Source of the DNA: Anaerotruncus sp. G3(2012) | GTDB taxonomy: Bacteria > Bacillota > Clostridia > Oscillospirales > Ruminococcaceae | Reading direction: 5' to 3' | DNA length: 64,000 nt | Assembly: GCF_000403395.2 (NCBI RefSeq) | Contig: NZ_KE159674.1 | Span: 174,702-238,701, forward strand | Shown here: positions 1 through 7,634 of the stretch, in pieces | Position numbering within the stretch: the first letter of the stretch is position 1 | How the letters are laid out: every line of letters begins with the position of its first letter | Notes under the pieces: model-generated | What the model saw: the letters and a program-made list of their open reading frames with translations, nothing else | Databases searched by the model: none | Told to the model about the DNA's origin: nothing | Made by a program: the position numbers and the translations under genes

Positions 1-1
1 G

Positions 2-208
2 GCGCTGACCTATGGGGTCAAGGTGACCGGCGCAACGGTACATTTTGTCAACGAGGTGACCGACGGTGGGCAGATTATCCTGCAAAAGGCGGTGGAGGTG
101 CTGCCGAGCGACACCCCTGAGACGTTGCAGCGGCGGGTGATGGAGCAGGCCGAATGGGAACTGCTGCCCCGCGCGGTCGCGCTGGTCTGCAACGCGAAAT
201 CCAACTGA
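2..208 (+). CDS. purN: Phosphoribosylglycinamide formyltransferase, C-terminal part (5' truncated by window edge)
   Basis: This is the end of PurN, which transfers a formyl group from 10-formyl-THF to GAR, the third step of purine synthesis. Reading from base 2 gives LTYGVKVTGATVHFVNE followed by GGQIILQKAVEVLP, which matches the conserved C-terminal part of the fold (the GxT(V)HFV(D/N)E stretch). The N-terminal two thirds lie outside the window. The stop is 14 bases before the next gene, and three more purine genes follow on the same strand, so it is part of a purine operon. The family call is secure; only the length is unknown. Confidence 0.93.
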   Translation, partial: ALTYGVKVTGATVHFVNEVTDGGQIILQKAVEVLPSDTPETLQRRVMEQAEWELLPRAVALVCNAKSN

Positions 209-222
209 GACGGAGGATGGAG

Positions 223-1038
223 ATGTCAAACAGACAAAATCTGGAACAGCTTCTGCAAAACAACAGCTATCCCGGGCGCGGTATCGTGATTGGAAAACAT
301 GCCGACGGCCAACATGCGGTAATCGCCTATTTCATCATGGGGCGCAGCGAGAACAGCCGCAACCGCGTCTTTGTGGAGGACGGGGAGGGGATCCGTACCC
401 AGGCGTTCGATCCCGCCAAACTGACCGACCCTAGCCTGATTATCTATCATCCGGTGCGGGTGTTCCGGTCGTTGGAATCGGGAACCGGGGACGGGCCAAT
501 CGCTTTTATCCGCGCGGGGGAGCAGCCCCCCGTTGTGCAGGGCGCAGGGTCAGCCCCGATGCGGGGATACTCCGACGGCGTTGTGACCGTCGTGACCAAC
601 GGCGACCAGACGGATACCGTCTATGAAGCGTTCCAGCAGGGCAGGACCTTCGAAGAGGCGCTCCGTACCCGCACTTTTGAGCCGGACCCGCCTAACTTCA
701 CGCCGCGCATCTCGGGTGCGCTTGAGGGATTCCGGTATCAGCTCTCGATTCTCAAGAGTGCGAACGGCAACCCGGACAGTGTCCAGCGGTTTTTCTATGA
801 ATATATGGAACCGGTTGCAGGAGAGGGGCATTTTATCCACACCTACCGGTGCGACGGCAACCCGATCCCGTCGTTTGAGGGGGAACCGGCCTGCGTCGGG
901 ATCGACGGTGGGATCGACGCATTTACCGACGCGGTCTGGAATGCGCTCAACCCGGATAACAAGGTTTCGCTTTTTGTGCGGTATATCGACGTGGAGGCGG
1001 GCACCTGCGAAACACGAATTGTGAATCAAAACCAGTGA
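223..1038 (+). CDS. PurO-type (archaeal-like) IMP cyclohydrolase
   Basis: A 271-residue protein resembling the stand-alone IMP cyclohydrolase family (PF07826, archaeal PurO), which closes the ring of FAICAR to give IMP. The N-terminal YPGRGIVIGKH and NRVFVEDGEGIRT stretches are typical of that family. The chosen start is ATG 223, because GGAGG at 212-216 lies 6 bases upstream; ATG 217 would touch the Shine-Dalgarno. It sits between purN and a gene for an AICAR transformylase that has no cyclohydrolase domain, which supports the assignment: the two reactions of classical PurH are split between two proteins. The family call rests on motif and context. Confidence 0.82.
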   Translation: MSNRQNLEQLLQNNSYPGRGIVIGKHADGQHAVIAYFIMGRSENSRNRVFVEDGEGIRTQAFDPAKLTDPSLIIYHPVRVFRSLESGTGDGPIAFIRAGEQPPVVQGAGSAPMRGYSDGVVTVVTNGDQTDTVYEAFQQGRTFEEALRTRTFEPDPPNFTPRISGALEGFRYQLSILKSANGNPDSVQRFFYEYMEPVAGEGHFIHTYRCDGNPIPSFEGEPACVGIDGGIDAFTDAVWNALNPDNKVSLFVRYIDVEAGTCETRIVNQNQ

Positions 1039-1049
1039 GGAGGAACAGC

Positions 1050-2225
1050 ATGGCAAACCAGCTCGAACTCAAATACGGCTGCAACCCCAACCAGAAACCA
1101 GCCAGAATCTTTATGCAGGCGGGGGAACTTCCGGTTGAGGTACTGAACGGCAAACCCGGCTATATCAACTTTCTCGACGCGTTCAACAGTTGGCAGCTTG
1201 TCCGGGAACTCAAAGCGGCAACTGGCCTGCCGAGTGCAGCTTCATTTAAACATGTCAGTCCGGCAGGGGCGGCGGTTGGATTGCCGTTGACCGAGACCGA
1301 AAAGAAGATTTATTTCGTGGATGACCTCGCGCTTTCACCAGTCGCCTGTGCCTATGCGCGCGCGCGCGGCGCCGACCGGATGAGCAGCTACGGCGACTGG
1401 GCCGCGCTTTCGGATATCTGCGACGCGGAAACCGCTACCCTGCTCGCGCGGGAGGTCTCGGACGGGATCATTGCGCCCGGTTATACCGAGGAAGCGCTCG
1501 CGATCCTGAAAACCAAGCGTAAGGGCGGATACAACGTCGTGAAGATCGACCCGGACTATTGTCCCGCGCCGGTTGAGCATAAGGACGTGTTTGGGATCAC
1601 CTTTGAGCAGGGCAGAAATGAGCTGGAGATCAGCGGGGCGCTGCTGGAAAATCTGGTCACCGACGAAAAAGAGATGACCGAGGACGCAAAACGTGACCTT
1701 ATCATCGCGCTGATTACCCTGAAATACACCCAGTCCAATTCGGTCTGTTATGCCAAAGGCGGGCAGGCGATCGGCGTGGGGGCAGGCCAGCAGAGCCGGA
1801 TCCACTGTACCCGTCTGGCGGGCAATAAGGCGGACATCTGGTATCTGCGCCAGCATGAAAAGGTGCTGAACCTGCCGTTTAAAGCGGACATCCGCCGCCC
1901 CGACCGGGATAACACGATCGACGTTTATATCTCGGACGATTACATGGATGTACTCGCCGACGGAGCGTGGCAGCAGTTTTTCACCGAATGTCCCGCACCT
2001 CTCACCCGCGAGGAAAAACGCGCATGGCTCGACACGCTGGATGGCGTATCACTCGGTTCGGACGCATTTTTCCCGTTCGGAGACAACATAGAGCGTGCAC
2101 ATCGGAGCGGGGTGCGGTATATCGCGCAGCCGGGCGGCTCGATTCGTGACGATCATGTCATCGAAACCTGTAACAAATATGGCATTGCGATGGCGTTTAC
2201 CGGCATCCGGCTGTTCCATCATTGA
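1050..2225 (+). CDS. Stand-alone AICAR formyltransferase (PurH-like)
   Basis: A 391-residue AICAR transformylase, which uses 10-formyl-THF to make FAICAR. The signature SFKHVSPAGAAVG near residues 66-78 contains the K-H pair of the PurH formyltransferase active site. The C-terminal half carries the RIHCTRLAGNKAD and PGGSIRDDHVI stretches of this family. The N-terminal MGS-like cyclohydrolase domain of ordinary PurH (about 200 residues) is absent, as in several Clostridia. GGAGG at 1039-1043 stands 6 bases before ATG 1050, and the gene follows the cyclohydrolase by 11 bases, so the pair is probably co-translated. Confidence 0.9.
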   Translation: MANQLELKYGCNPNQKPARIFMQAGELPVEVLNGKPGYINFLDAFNSWQLVRELKAATGLPSAASFKHVSPAGAAVGLPLTETEKKIYFVDDLALSPVACAYARARGADRMSSYGDWAALSDICDAETATLLAREVSDGIIAPGYTEEALAILKTKRKGGYNVVKIDPDYCPAPVEHKDVFGITFEQGRNELEISGALLENLVTDEKEMTEDAKRDLIIALITLKYTQSNSVCYAKGGQAIGVGAGQQSRIHCTRLAGNKADIWYLRQHEKVLNLPFKADIRRPDRDNTIDVYISDDYMDVLADGAWQQFFTECPAPLTREEKRAWLDTLDGVSLGSDAFFPFGDNIERAHRSGVRYIAQPGGSIRDDHVIETCNKYGIAMAFTGIRLFHH

Positions 2226-2234
2226 AAAATCTCT

Positions 2235-2261
2235 GCGGGGATGCGTTCTGCGCATCCCCGC
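2235..2261 (+). other. Intergenic RNA hairpin between AICAR transformylase and purD
   Basis: A perfect 11-bp inverted repeat (GCGGGGATGCG / CGCATCCCCGC) with a 5-base loop. No T-run follows, so it is not a Rho-independent terminator. It may be an mRNA processing or stability element within the operon. Confidence 0.5.
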
Positions 2262-2283
2262 GAGCTGTATGGAGGGAAAATGA

Positions 2284-3552
2284 ATGAAACTATTGGTGGT
2301 GGGTTCAGGGGGCCGCGAACACGCGGTGATCCGGAAACTCAAAGAGAATCCGAAGGCAGAAAAAATCTACTGCGCGCCCGGTAACGGCGGTATCTCGGCG
2401 GATGCGGAATGTGTGCCGGTCAAGGCGACCGACATCGAAGGAATGGTGTCGTTTGCCAAGGGGCAGGGCGTCGATTTTGTGGTGGTCACGCCGGACGACC
2501 CGCTGGTGCTCGGGATGGTCGATGCGCTGCATGCGGCGGGTATCCGGACTTTCGGCCCAGATAAGGCGGCTGCACAGATCGAGGGAAGCAAGGTGTTTTC
2601 CAAAAATTTGATGAAAAAATACGGCATCCCGACTGCGGCTTACGAGGTCTTTTCCGACCCGAAAGCGGCGATTGCGTATATCGAGCAGCGGGGGGAATAT
2701 CCGGTTGTCATCAAAGCGGATGGGCTTGCGCTCGGCAAAGGGGTCATTATCGCCCAGAATCAAACAGAAGCGGTGGATGCCCTGCACAGCATCATGGAGG
2801 ATCGGGTGTTCGGCGCGTCGGGCAGCCAGGTGGTGGTTGAGGAGTTCCTGACCGGACCGGAAGTCAGCGTATTGGCGTTCTGCGACGGAGAGACGGTCGT
2901 ACCGATGGTTTCGTCGATGGATCACAAGCGCGCGCTGGACGGCGACCAGGGGTTGAATACCGGCGGGATGGGTACCGTTGCCCCTAACATCCACTATACG
3001 CCTGAAGTTGCACAGACCTGCATGGAGCGGATTTTCCGCCCAACCATCGACGCGATGAAAGCGGAAGGCCGGCCGTTTTCTGGCTGCCTCTATTTTGGGC
3101 TGATGCTCACCTCGAAAGGCCCGTATGTGATCGAATACAACTGCCGCTTTGGAGATCCCGAGACACAGGTGGTGCTTCCGCTGCTCGAAACCGACCTGCT
3201 CGAGATCATGCTGGCGATTTCGGAAAAACGGCTGGCGGAAACCGAGGTCCGTTTTTCGAAGGACAGCGCTGCTTGTGTGATCCTCGCAAGCGGGGGGTAT
3301 CCGGTGAAATACGAAACCGGCAAGCAGATCTCCGGCTTGGATGCGGAAGGGCAAGTCCCCGGTGCGACGGTTTATCACGCAGGTACCAAGCGGGATGGGG
3401 ATTCCTATCTGACCGCAGGCGGCAGAGTGCTGGGTGTGACCTGTACCGCGCCGGACGGGGAACAGGCGGTCAGGGCGGCTTATGCTGCCGCAGAGAATAT
3501 CTCCTTTGAGGGGATGCATCTGCGCCGGGACATCGGCGCGAAAAACCGCTGA
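2284..3552 (+). CDS. purD: Phosphoribosylamine--glycine ligase
   Basis: PurD, 422 residues (usual length), joins glycine to phosphoribosylamine with ATP to form GAR. The start MKLLVVGSGGREHA is the classic N-terminal signature. The ATP-grasp part follows, with VIKADGLALGKGV (about residues 141-153), and the family signature FGDPETQ near residue 290. GGAGGG at 2271-2276 lies 7 bases upstream of ATG 2284. An overlapping ATG at 2280 is in another frame. It is the last gene of the purine operon; a new promoter begins only 15 bases after the stop. Confidence 0.97.
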   Translation: MKLLVVGSGGREHAVIRKLKENPKAEKIYCAPGNGGISADAECVPVKATDIEGMVSFAKGQGVDFVVVTPDDPLVLGMVDALHAAGIRTFGPDKAAAQIEGSKVFSKNLMKKYGIPTAAYEVFSDPKAAIAYIEQRGEYPVVIKADGLALGKGVIIAQNQTEAVDALHSIMEDRVFGASGSQVVVEEFLTGPEVSVLAFCDGETVVPMVSSMDHKRALDGDQGLNTGGMGTVAPNIHYTPEVAQTCMERIFRPTIDAMKAEGRPFSGCLYFGLMLTSKGPYVIEYNCRFGDPETQVVLPLLETDLLEIMLAISEKRLAETEVRFSKDSAACVILASGGYPVKYETGKQISGLDAEGQVPGATVYHAGTKRDGDSYLTAGGRVLGVTCTAPDGEQAVRAAYAAAENISFEGMHLRRDIGAKNR

Positions 3553-3566
3553 TCTTCAAAAGCTGG

Positions 3567-3595
3567 TTGACGGGCCCGGTAAATTATGCTAGAAT
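3567..3595 (+). promoter_or_regulatory. SigA-type promoter of the PfoR-like gene
   Basis: TTGACG (3567-3572), 17-bp spacer, TAGAAT (3590-3595). It predicts a transcript start near 3602 and hence a leader of about 180 nt before the ATG at 3782. Confidence 0.7.
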
Positions 3596-3601
3596 GCAAA
3601 A

Positions 3602-3781
3602 GGCCCGGAGGGGTCTAAAAACAAAAAATGGCTTTGTTGCGCAACCGATGAAATGGCAGGGAACCACAGGGCGCGGGACGAAACCTGTATCCGGATCAGG
3701 GGAGCCGCGTACGCGCGGCACCCGGTCAGGTATGCAGGGTTTGCCTCGGCAAACTGCCAGAGTAAGAAAGGGTTGTATGCA
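3602..3781 (+). ncRNA. Candidate structured cis-regulatory leader (possible riboswitch)
   Basis: The 180-nt 5' leader folds on inspection. TGGCAG (3654-3659) pairs with CTGCCA (3754-3759) and closes a domain of about 106 nt. Inside are ACAGG/CCTGT (3666-3670/3684-3688), GCCGCG-TACG-CGCGGC (3704-3719, a UNCG-type loop) and TTTGC/GCAAA (3740-3753). Single-stranded words such as GGGAACC, GGGACGAAACC and GGTCAGGTATGC lie between the helices. Some of these words recall c-di-GMP-I and cobalamin riboswitches, but neither consensus fits in full. The outer helix ends shortly before the ribosome binding site (GAAAGGG 3766-3772), so control of translation is plausible. Confidence 0.5.
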
Positions 3782-4792
3782 ATGGATCTGGTCAAAAAGT
3801 TTTTCAAACGCTACCTGATCGACGCGATGAGCGCTATGGCACTCGGGCTGTTCTCTTCGCTCATCATCGGTCTGGTGATCTCTCAGCTTGCCAAGCTGCC
3901 GGGATTGGGTTTCCTGTCGGTGCTCACCGAGGTGTTGTCCGCTTCCTCGCCGGTGGTCGGCGCGGCGATCGGTACCGCGGTGGCCTGGGGGCTTGGCTCC
4001 AAACCGCTGGTTACCTTCTCCTGTGTGGCCTGTGGTGCGATTGGTTACGCGGCAGGCGGGCCGGTTGGCGCGTACATAGCGGCGGTGGCTGGGAGTGAAA
4101 TCGGTTCGCTGGTCGCCGGGAAAACCGGGGTGGATATCATCCTCACTCCGATTGTCACGATCGTTTCAGGTGGCCTGATCGGTGATTTTACAGGTGCGTA
4201 TGTCCAGGATTTCATGAGTTTTCTCGGCGGGATCATCAATACCGCGACCGAGCTGTCTCCGATCCCTATGGGTATTATCGTTTCAGTGGTGGTCGGCATG
4301 GCGCTCACTGCGCCGATCTCCTCGGCTGCTCTCTGCATCATGCTTGATCTGAGCGGGATTGCTGCCGGTGCGGCGACTGTTGGCTGCTGCGCACAGATGG
4401 TCGGCTTTGCGGTGATGGGCTTCAAAGAAAATGGCTGGGGTGGGCTTGTGAGCGTCGGAGTCGGCACCTCGATGCTTCAGTTCTCAAACATCATGCGCCG
4501 TCCGATGCTGTGGGTCCCTCCAACGCTGGCAGGCGCAATCCTCGGCCCTATCTCGACCCGAGTGCTCGGGATGACCAACACCGCTTCAGGCGCAGGAATG
4601 GGCACTAGCGGGCTGGTTGGACAGTTTGGAACGGTCGCTGCGATGGGTGCAGACACGGCATTTCCGATCCTGTTGGCGGAAATGGCGGTCATGCAGGTGA
4701 TCCTGCCTGCGGTTTTGACGATGGTGTTCTACCATTTCTTCCTCCGGATGGGCTGGATCAAAAGCGGTGATCTTAAAATGAAGGTTGGCTAA
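3782..4792 (+). CDS. PfoR/PTS_EIIC_2-family membrane transporter
   Basis: A 336-residue very hydrophobic protein with about nine to ten membrane spans and many glycines, matching the PTS_EIIC_2 family (COG3641, PfoR). Typical stretches are PLVTFSCVACGAIGYAAGGP and GTSMLQFSNIMRRP, and the C-terminal part is glycine-rich (GAGMGTSGLVGQFG). No EIIA, EIIB or sugar-enzyme gene is adjacent, so transport by a PTS mechanism is not shown and the substrate is unknown. ATG 3782 follows GAAAGGG by 9 bases; the in-frame stretch upstream belongs to the structured leader. It lies next to a purine operon but has its own promoter. Confidence 0.8.
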   Translation: MDLVKKFFKRYLIDAMSAMALGLFSSLIIGLVISQLAKLPGLGFLSVLTEVLSASSPVVGAAIGTAVAWGLGSKPLVTFSCVACGAIGYAAGGPVGAYIAAVAGSEIGSLVAGKTGVDIILTPIVTIVSGGLIGDFTGAYVQDFMSFLGGIINTATELSPIPMGIIVSVVVGMALTAPISSAALCIMLDLSGIAAGAATVGCCAQMVGFAVMGFKENGWGGLVSVGVGTSMLQFSNIMRRPMLWVPPTLAGAILGPISTRVLGMTNTASGAGMGTSGLVGQFGTVAAMGADTAFPILLAEMAVMQVILPAVLTMVFYHFFLRMGWIKSGDLKMKVG

Positions 4793-4833
4793 AAGGATCC
4801 TCTCTGCATAAACTGTGTGGGGAGGTGGTGCAT

Positions 4834-5172
4834 ATGGAGACAGGCTCGGCAGGCGTGGTAGGGGCGGCGGGTGCAGGAGCGCTCGACAGCACGAGCGCGA
4901 CAGGAACCGCGAGTACGGTAGGAAGTCTCGGCCCGATTAAGGGGCAGAAGGGCGCAGCCGCAACGGCAAGAGGGCTTTCCAACGAGGCTCCGCAGCCAAA
5001 AAGCGGGCAGGGAGCGCAGTTTATTTATGTCGCTGCGACAGTAGCAAATATCCTCTGCGATAACCTGACCCAGACGCAGATCAACCTGCTTGCGAACTTT
5101 CTTTCGGTGGTGACCACCTGTGTCTACGCAATTCTGACAGTGGAAAATCCGACCGATATTATAGAAGCATAG
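4834..5172 (+). CDS. Small unknown protein with Gly/Ala/Ser/Thr-rich N-terminus
   Basis: 112 residues. The first 60 are low-complexity and rich in Gly, Ala, Ser and Thr (AGVVGAAGAGALDSTSATG). The last 50 form one hydrophobic helical segment (FIYVAATVANILCDNLTQTQ, then INLLANFLSVVTTCVYAI). That tail resembles the short helical domain seen in many small clostridial proteins annotated DUF6774, but I hold this loosely. GGAGGTG at 4821-4827 favours ATG 4834; a GTG at 4825 lies inside the Shine-Dalgarno. It follows the PfoR-like gene by 41 bases and is followed by a terminator, so the two are probably one transcript. Confidence 0.65.
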   Translation: METGSAGVVGAAGAGALDSTSATGTASTVGSLGPIKGQKGAAATARGLSNEAPQPKSGQGAQFIYVAATVANILCDNLTQTQINLLANFLSVVTTCVYAILTVENPTDIIEA

Positions 5173-5201
5173 GCAAACGGAACATAGTGTGTTATACTGA
5201 A

Positions 5202-5237
5202 TGTGCCGGTGGGGACTGCTGGCACATTTTTCATTTT
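5202..5237 (+). terminator. Rho-independent terminator
   Basis: TGTGCCGGT (5202-5210) pairs with GCTGGCACA (5218-5226) through two G-T wobbles, followed by TTTTTCATTTTT. It ends the PfoR-like transcript. Confidence 0.85.
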
Positions 5238-5356
5238 TGAAAGCGCTGTTATGTGCAGCGCTCCCTTGATTATAAAAATTTTACAAATGTGCAGTAAAAG
5301 GGAGCCAGCGGGCCACTATATAAGTGAACCGCTTGGCAGGAGAATGGTGGTATAAG

Positions 5357-5884
5357 ATGGTTGTTGACATAAATGCGGTGAGGCAGGCGCGCCTTGGGGA
5401 TAAGGACAGCTTTGCAAAGGTCTACCAGCAGATTGCGGAGGACCTCTATCGCGTTGCGCTCTATTCGCTGGGCAATTCCCATGATGCACAGGATGTGGTA
5501 AGCGAAACATTCATCGAAGCATATAAGGGGATTAGAAAGCTGCGGGACGAGAACAGCTTTAAACCATGGATTATGCGAATCCTGTCGATCCGGTGCAAGC
5601 GGAAGATTGGGCAGTACATAAACGGGCGCAATCAGCTGGACATTGACGATTTCCTCGACCTTTCAGAAGAGGGGGACGGGGTGGAAGCGCAGTCTACCCA
5701 GAAGATCGCACTTCTGCATGCGCTGGAAACCCTCAATGCACAGGAACGGCAGATTGTCGCGCTTGCGGTGGTGCAGGGATATACCGTACGGGAAACCGCC
5801 CAAATCCTCGGTGCGCCTCAGGGAACGGTTAGCTCCAAGCTGCACCGCACTTTGAAGAAGCTGCGCGCCCAGTTGGAAAGCTAG
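5357..5884 (+). CDS. ECF-type RNA polymerase sigma factor
   Basis: 175 residues with sigma-70 region 2 (LYRVALYSLGNSHDAQDVVS, about residues 30-50) and region 4 (ERQIVALAVVQGYTVRETAQ, then GTVSSKLHRTLKKLR near the C-terminus). There is no region 1 or 3, so it is an ECF factor. ATG 5357 has GGTGG 6 bases upstream; a GTG at 5324 in frame has no good site. The next gene, 19 bases downstream, has one membrane span and a large outer part, so it is likely the cognate anti-sigma factor. The target genes are unknown. Confidence 0.9.
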   Translation: MVVDINAVRQARLGDKDSFAKVYQQIAEDLYRVALYSLGNSHDAQDVVSETFIEAYKGIRKLRDENSFKPWIMRILSIRCKRKIGQYINGRNQLDIDDFLDLSEEGDGVEAQSTQKIALLHALETLNAQERQIVALAVVQGYTVRETAQILGAPQGTVSSKLHRTLKKLRAQLES

Positions 5885-5903
5885 GCAGGACAGAAAGGAG
5901 TGA

Positions 5904-7010
5904 ATGCGTGTGAATGTGGCAAAAGAAAAAGAATTGCAGGAAAATCTGGAATTTTTGCGCGGGCGGTTTGATGCCCTCAACCAGGATATCAAGCTCCCCC
6001 ATTCGCTTCAGCCGGACAGGATGCGCTATCAACTGGAATATCTCGATCTGAAAGAGGAAAAACCGCGGAGATACCGGTATTGGAGAGCGCTTGTCGGGGT
6101 TGCTGCCTGTTTTGTAGTGGTTCTGGGGTCGGTCAGAGTGATGAATGGTATGGAAAAAAGTTCGGAGGCACTGATCGGGCAGGAGGAGAAGGCTAGTTTG
6201 CAGAACGCTGCGGTAGCTTTTCCTGAGGATATGCCTGAACCTTTAGACGCTGGGTTTGGAGGAGTGCCAGAGGCGCAGTCGTTTTCCATCGGGGATGATA
6301 CCCTGACAGAGTTGAAAGAGGATGCGCCCGCAGGGGGGGCCAACCTGGTGATAGAACCATCGGCCGGTATACCAGCCAGCTATGAACCGGAGCCAAAGAT
6401 GGGACGGTCGCTGGAAGGGAGTGCGGAGGGCGACATAGGAGAGAACACGGGTGAGGACTATGCCCCCAAGATGGCAGCTCCCGATTACCGGCCGCTGGAA
6501 TCGTTGGAACAGGCGCGGGAGCAGCTGCCTTGGGGGAACTGGCTACCCAAATCCGCACCGGAGGGGACCTACTATTCGGGCGGCGGCATAGATACCTATA
6601 CGCTTTCAGTCAGTTTTTTCAGTCAGGATTACACAAAAGAACTGCGGGTTTCGGTCCAGGATTATACCGAGGAACGGTCGGCCTATCTTGCAGATCCTGA
6701 CAAGCCGGAGACATTCGACCTGCGGCTGTATGAAATCCCGTATGCGGACTCAATCCCAGAGGCGTATTTCTATACAACGAACAACCCAATTTTCCGGGCG
6801 GAAGAGGTTACCCAGCAGATATTAGAGGCGCGGCTGCTCCCGTCCGATGAGCCGGGGGATGAAAAGCAGTATCATGGAAACGTGGGTATCCTCTATCAGG
6901 ATGGTTTTGTGGTTGAGTATGGCTCGATCAATGTTTCCCCGGAGGAGCTTTACCAGATCATTATTGAAACGATGACATCTGCTCAGACAGCATCGCCTGT
7001 TGGCGGTTGA
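5904..7010 (+). CDS. Single-pass membrane protein, probable anti-sigma factor for the upstream ECF factor
   Basis: 368 residues. Residues 1-60 are a charged cytoplasmic part. One transmembrane helix follows (ALVGVAACFVVVLGSV, about 62-80), then an extracytoplasmic domain of about 285 residues that starts with a low-complexity acidic linker. The arrangement, a short inside and a long outside coupled to an ECF gene, is that of membrane anti-sigma factors. I recognise no named domain such as a zinc-binding HxxxCxxC motif. AAGGAG (5895-5900) lies close to ATG 5904; GTG 5910 is an alternative start with better spacing (9 bases). Confidence 0.65.
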   Translation: MRVNVAKEKELQENLEFLRGRFDALNQDIKLPHSLQPDRMRYQLEYLDLKEEKPRRYRYWRALVGVAACFVVVLGSVRVMNGMEKSSEALIGQEEKASLQNAAVAFPEDMPEPLDAGFGGVPEAQSFSIGDDTLTELKEDAPAGGANLVIEPSAGIPASYEPEPKMGRSLEGSAEGDIGENTGEDYAPKMAAPDYRPLESLEQAREQLPWGNWLPKSAPEGTYYSGGGIDTYTLSVSFFSQDYTKELRVSVQDYTEERSAYLADPDKPETFDLRLYEIPYADSIPEAYFYTTNNPIFRAEEVTQQILEARLLPSDEPGDEKQYHGNVGILYQDGFVVEYGSINVSPEELYQIIIETMTSAQTASPVGG

Positions 7011-7049
7011 CCTGTAGAGAGCAGTCTTTTGAAATCACTTACAAAAAAT

Positions 7050-7090
7050 ACAGAGACGGACAGCCATTATCGGCTGTCCGTCTCTGTTTA
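7050..7090. terminator. Rho-independent terminator, possibly bidirectional
   Basis: A 16-bp stem, ACAGAGACGGACAGCC (7050-7065) with GGCTGTCCGTCTCTGT (7072-7087), followed by TTTA and preceded by an A-run. It ends the sigma/anti-sigma transcript. Confidence 0.85.
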
Positions 7091-7162
7091 TGTTGGCACT
7101 TTGGCTCTCTTTCTGCCGTTCGGTTCCACAGCATTTTTTAGGTTTTTTAGCAAAATTCCTTA

Positions 7163-7190
7163 TTGACTTTTTTCGAAAAAGGATTATAAT
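7163..7190 (+). promoter_or_regulatory. Promoter of the metal-efflux operon
   Basis: TTGACT (7163-7168), 16-bp spacer, TATAAT (7185-7190). Transcription should begin near 7197, at the operator. Confidence 0.8.
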
Positions 7191-7196
7191 AAACGC

Positions 7197-7212
7197 ATGA
7201 ACAATCATTCAT
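7197..7212 (+). promoter_or_regulatory. SmtB/CadC-like operator
   Basis: ATGAA (7197-7201), 6-base spacer, TTCAT (7208-7212) sits at the predicted transcript start. This matches the AT-rich imperfect palindromes bound by ArsR/SmtB repressors, so the repressor encoded next probably controls its own operon. Confidence 0.65.
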
Positions 7213-7233
7213 ATGAAAGGATGTGAATATGAT

Positions 7234-7596
7234 ATGTCGGAAACCAGCAGTGCGGAACGATGTGAACTGATGCACGTGCACCAGGAGATTGTGGATAAGG
7301 TCAATCAGCAGATGCCCGAGGACGAGATTTTGTTTGATCTGGCCGAGCTGTTCAAAATTTTCGGGGATTCCACCCGGATCAAGATTCTCTATCTGTTGTT
7401 TGAATCGGAGATGTGCGTCTGTGATATCGCTCAACTGCTCAATATGACACAGTCAGCGATCTCTCACCAGCTTCAGGTGCTCAAAAAGAGCAAACTGGTT
7501 AAATACCGGCGGGACGGCAAGACCGTGTTCTACTCTCTGGCGGATGGGCATGTACGCACGATCATCGACCAGGGGATGGAGCATGTTGCAGAATAA
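7234..7596 (+). CDS. ArsR/SmtB-family metal-sensing repressor (CadC/CzrA-like)
   Basis: 120 residues with a winged helix. The recognition region contains MCVCDIAQLLNMTQSAISHQ, in which the CVCD motif matches the alpha-3 site of CadC. Near the C-terminus the sequence DGHVRTIIDQGMEHVAE has the D-x-H-(10)-H-x2-E spacing of the alpha-5 zinc site of SmtB/CzrA. Both metal-site types are therefore present in sequence. ATG 7234 is preceded by AGGATGTG; an upstream ATG at 7213 lies next to the operator without a site. It precedes an HMA protein and a P1B-ATPase, so zinc, cadmium or lead is the likely inducer. Confidence 0.92.
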   Translation: MSETSSAERCELMHVHQEIVDKVNQQMPEDEILFDLAELFKIFGDSTRIKILYLLFESEMCVCDIAQLLNMTQSAISHQLQVLKKSKLVKYRRDGKTVFYSLADGHVRTIIDQGMEHVAE

Positions 7597-7634
7597 GGAA
7601 AAAAATAATTCAATTATTATGGAGGGGTATTCTG

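Noticed and set aside
2305-3519. A 404-codon open frame antisense to purD
   Set aside because: It is a shadow of the GC-rich purD gene; it has no ribosome binding site and its translation is Arg/His-rich without any family signature.
3602-3781. Calling the leader a c-di-GMP-I (GEMM) or cobalamin riboswitch
   Set aside because: Words match in part, but the GNRA-capped P2 helix and GCAAAGCC of GEMM and the AGTCAGGAGACCTGCC-type B12 box are not present, so no named class is assigned.
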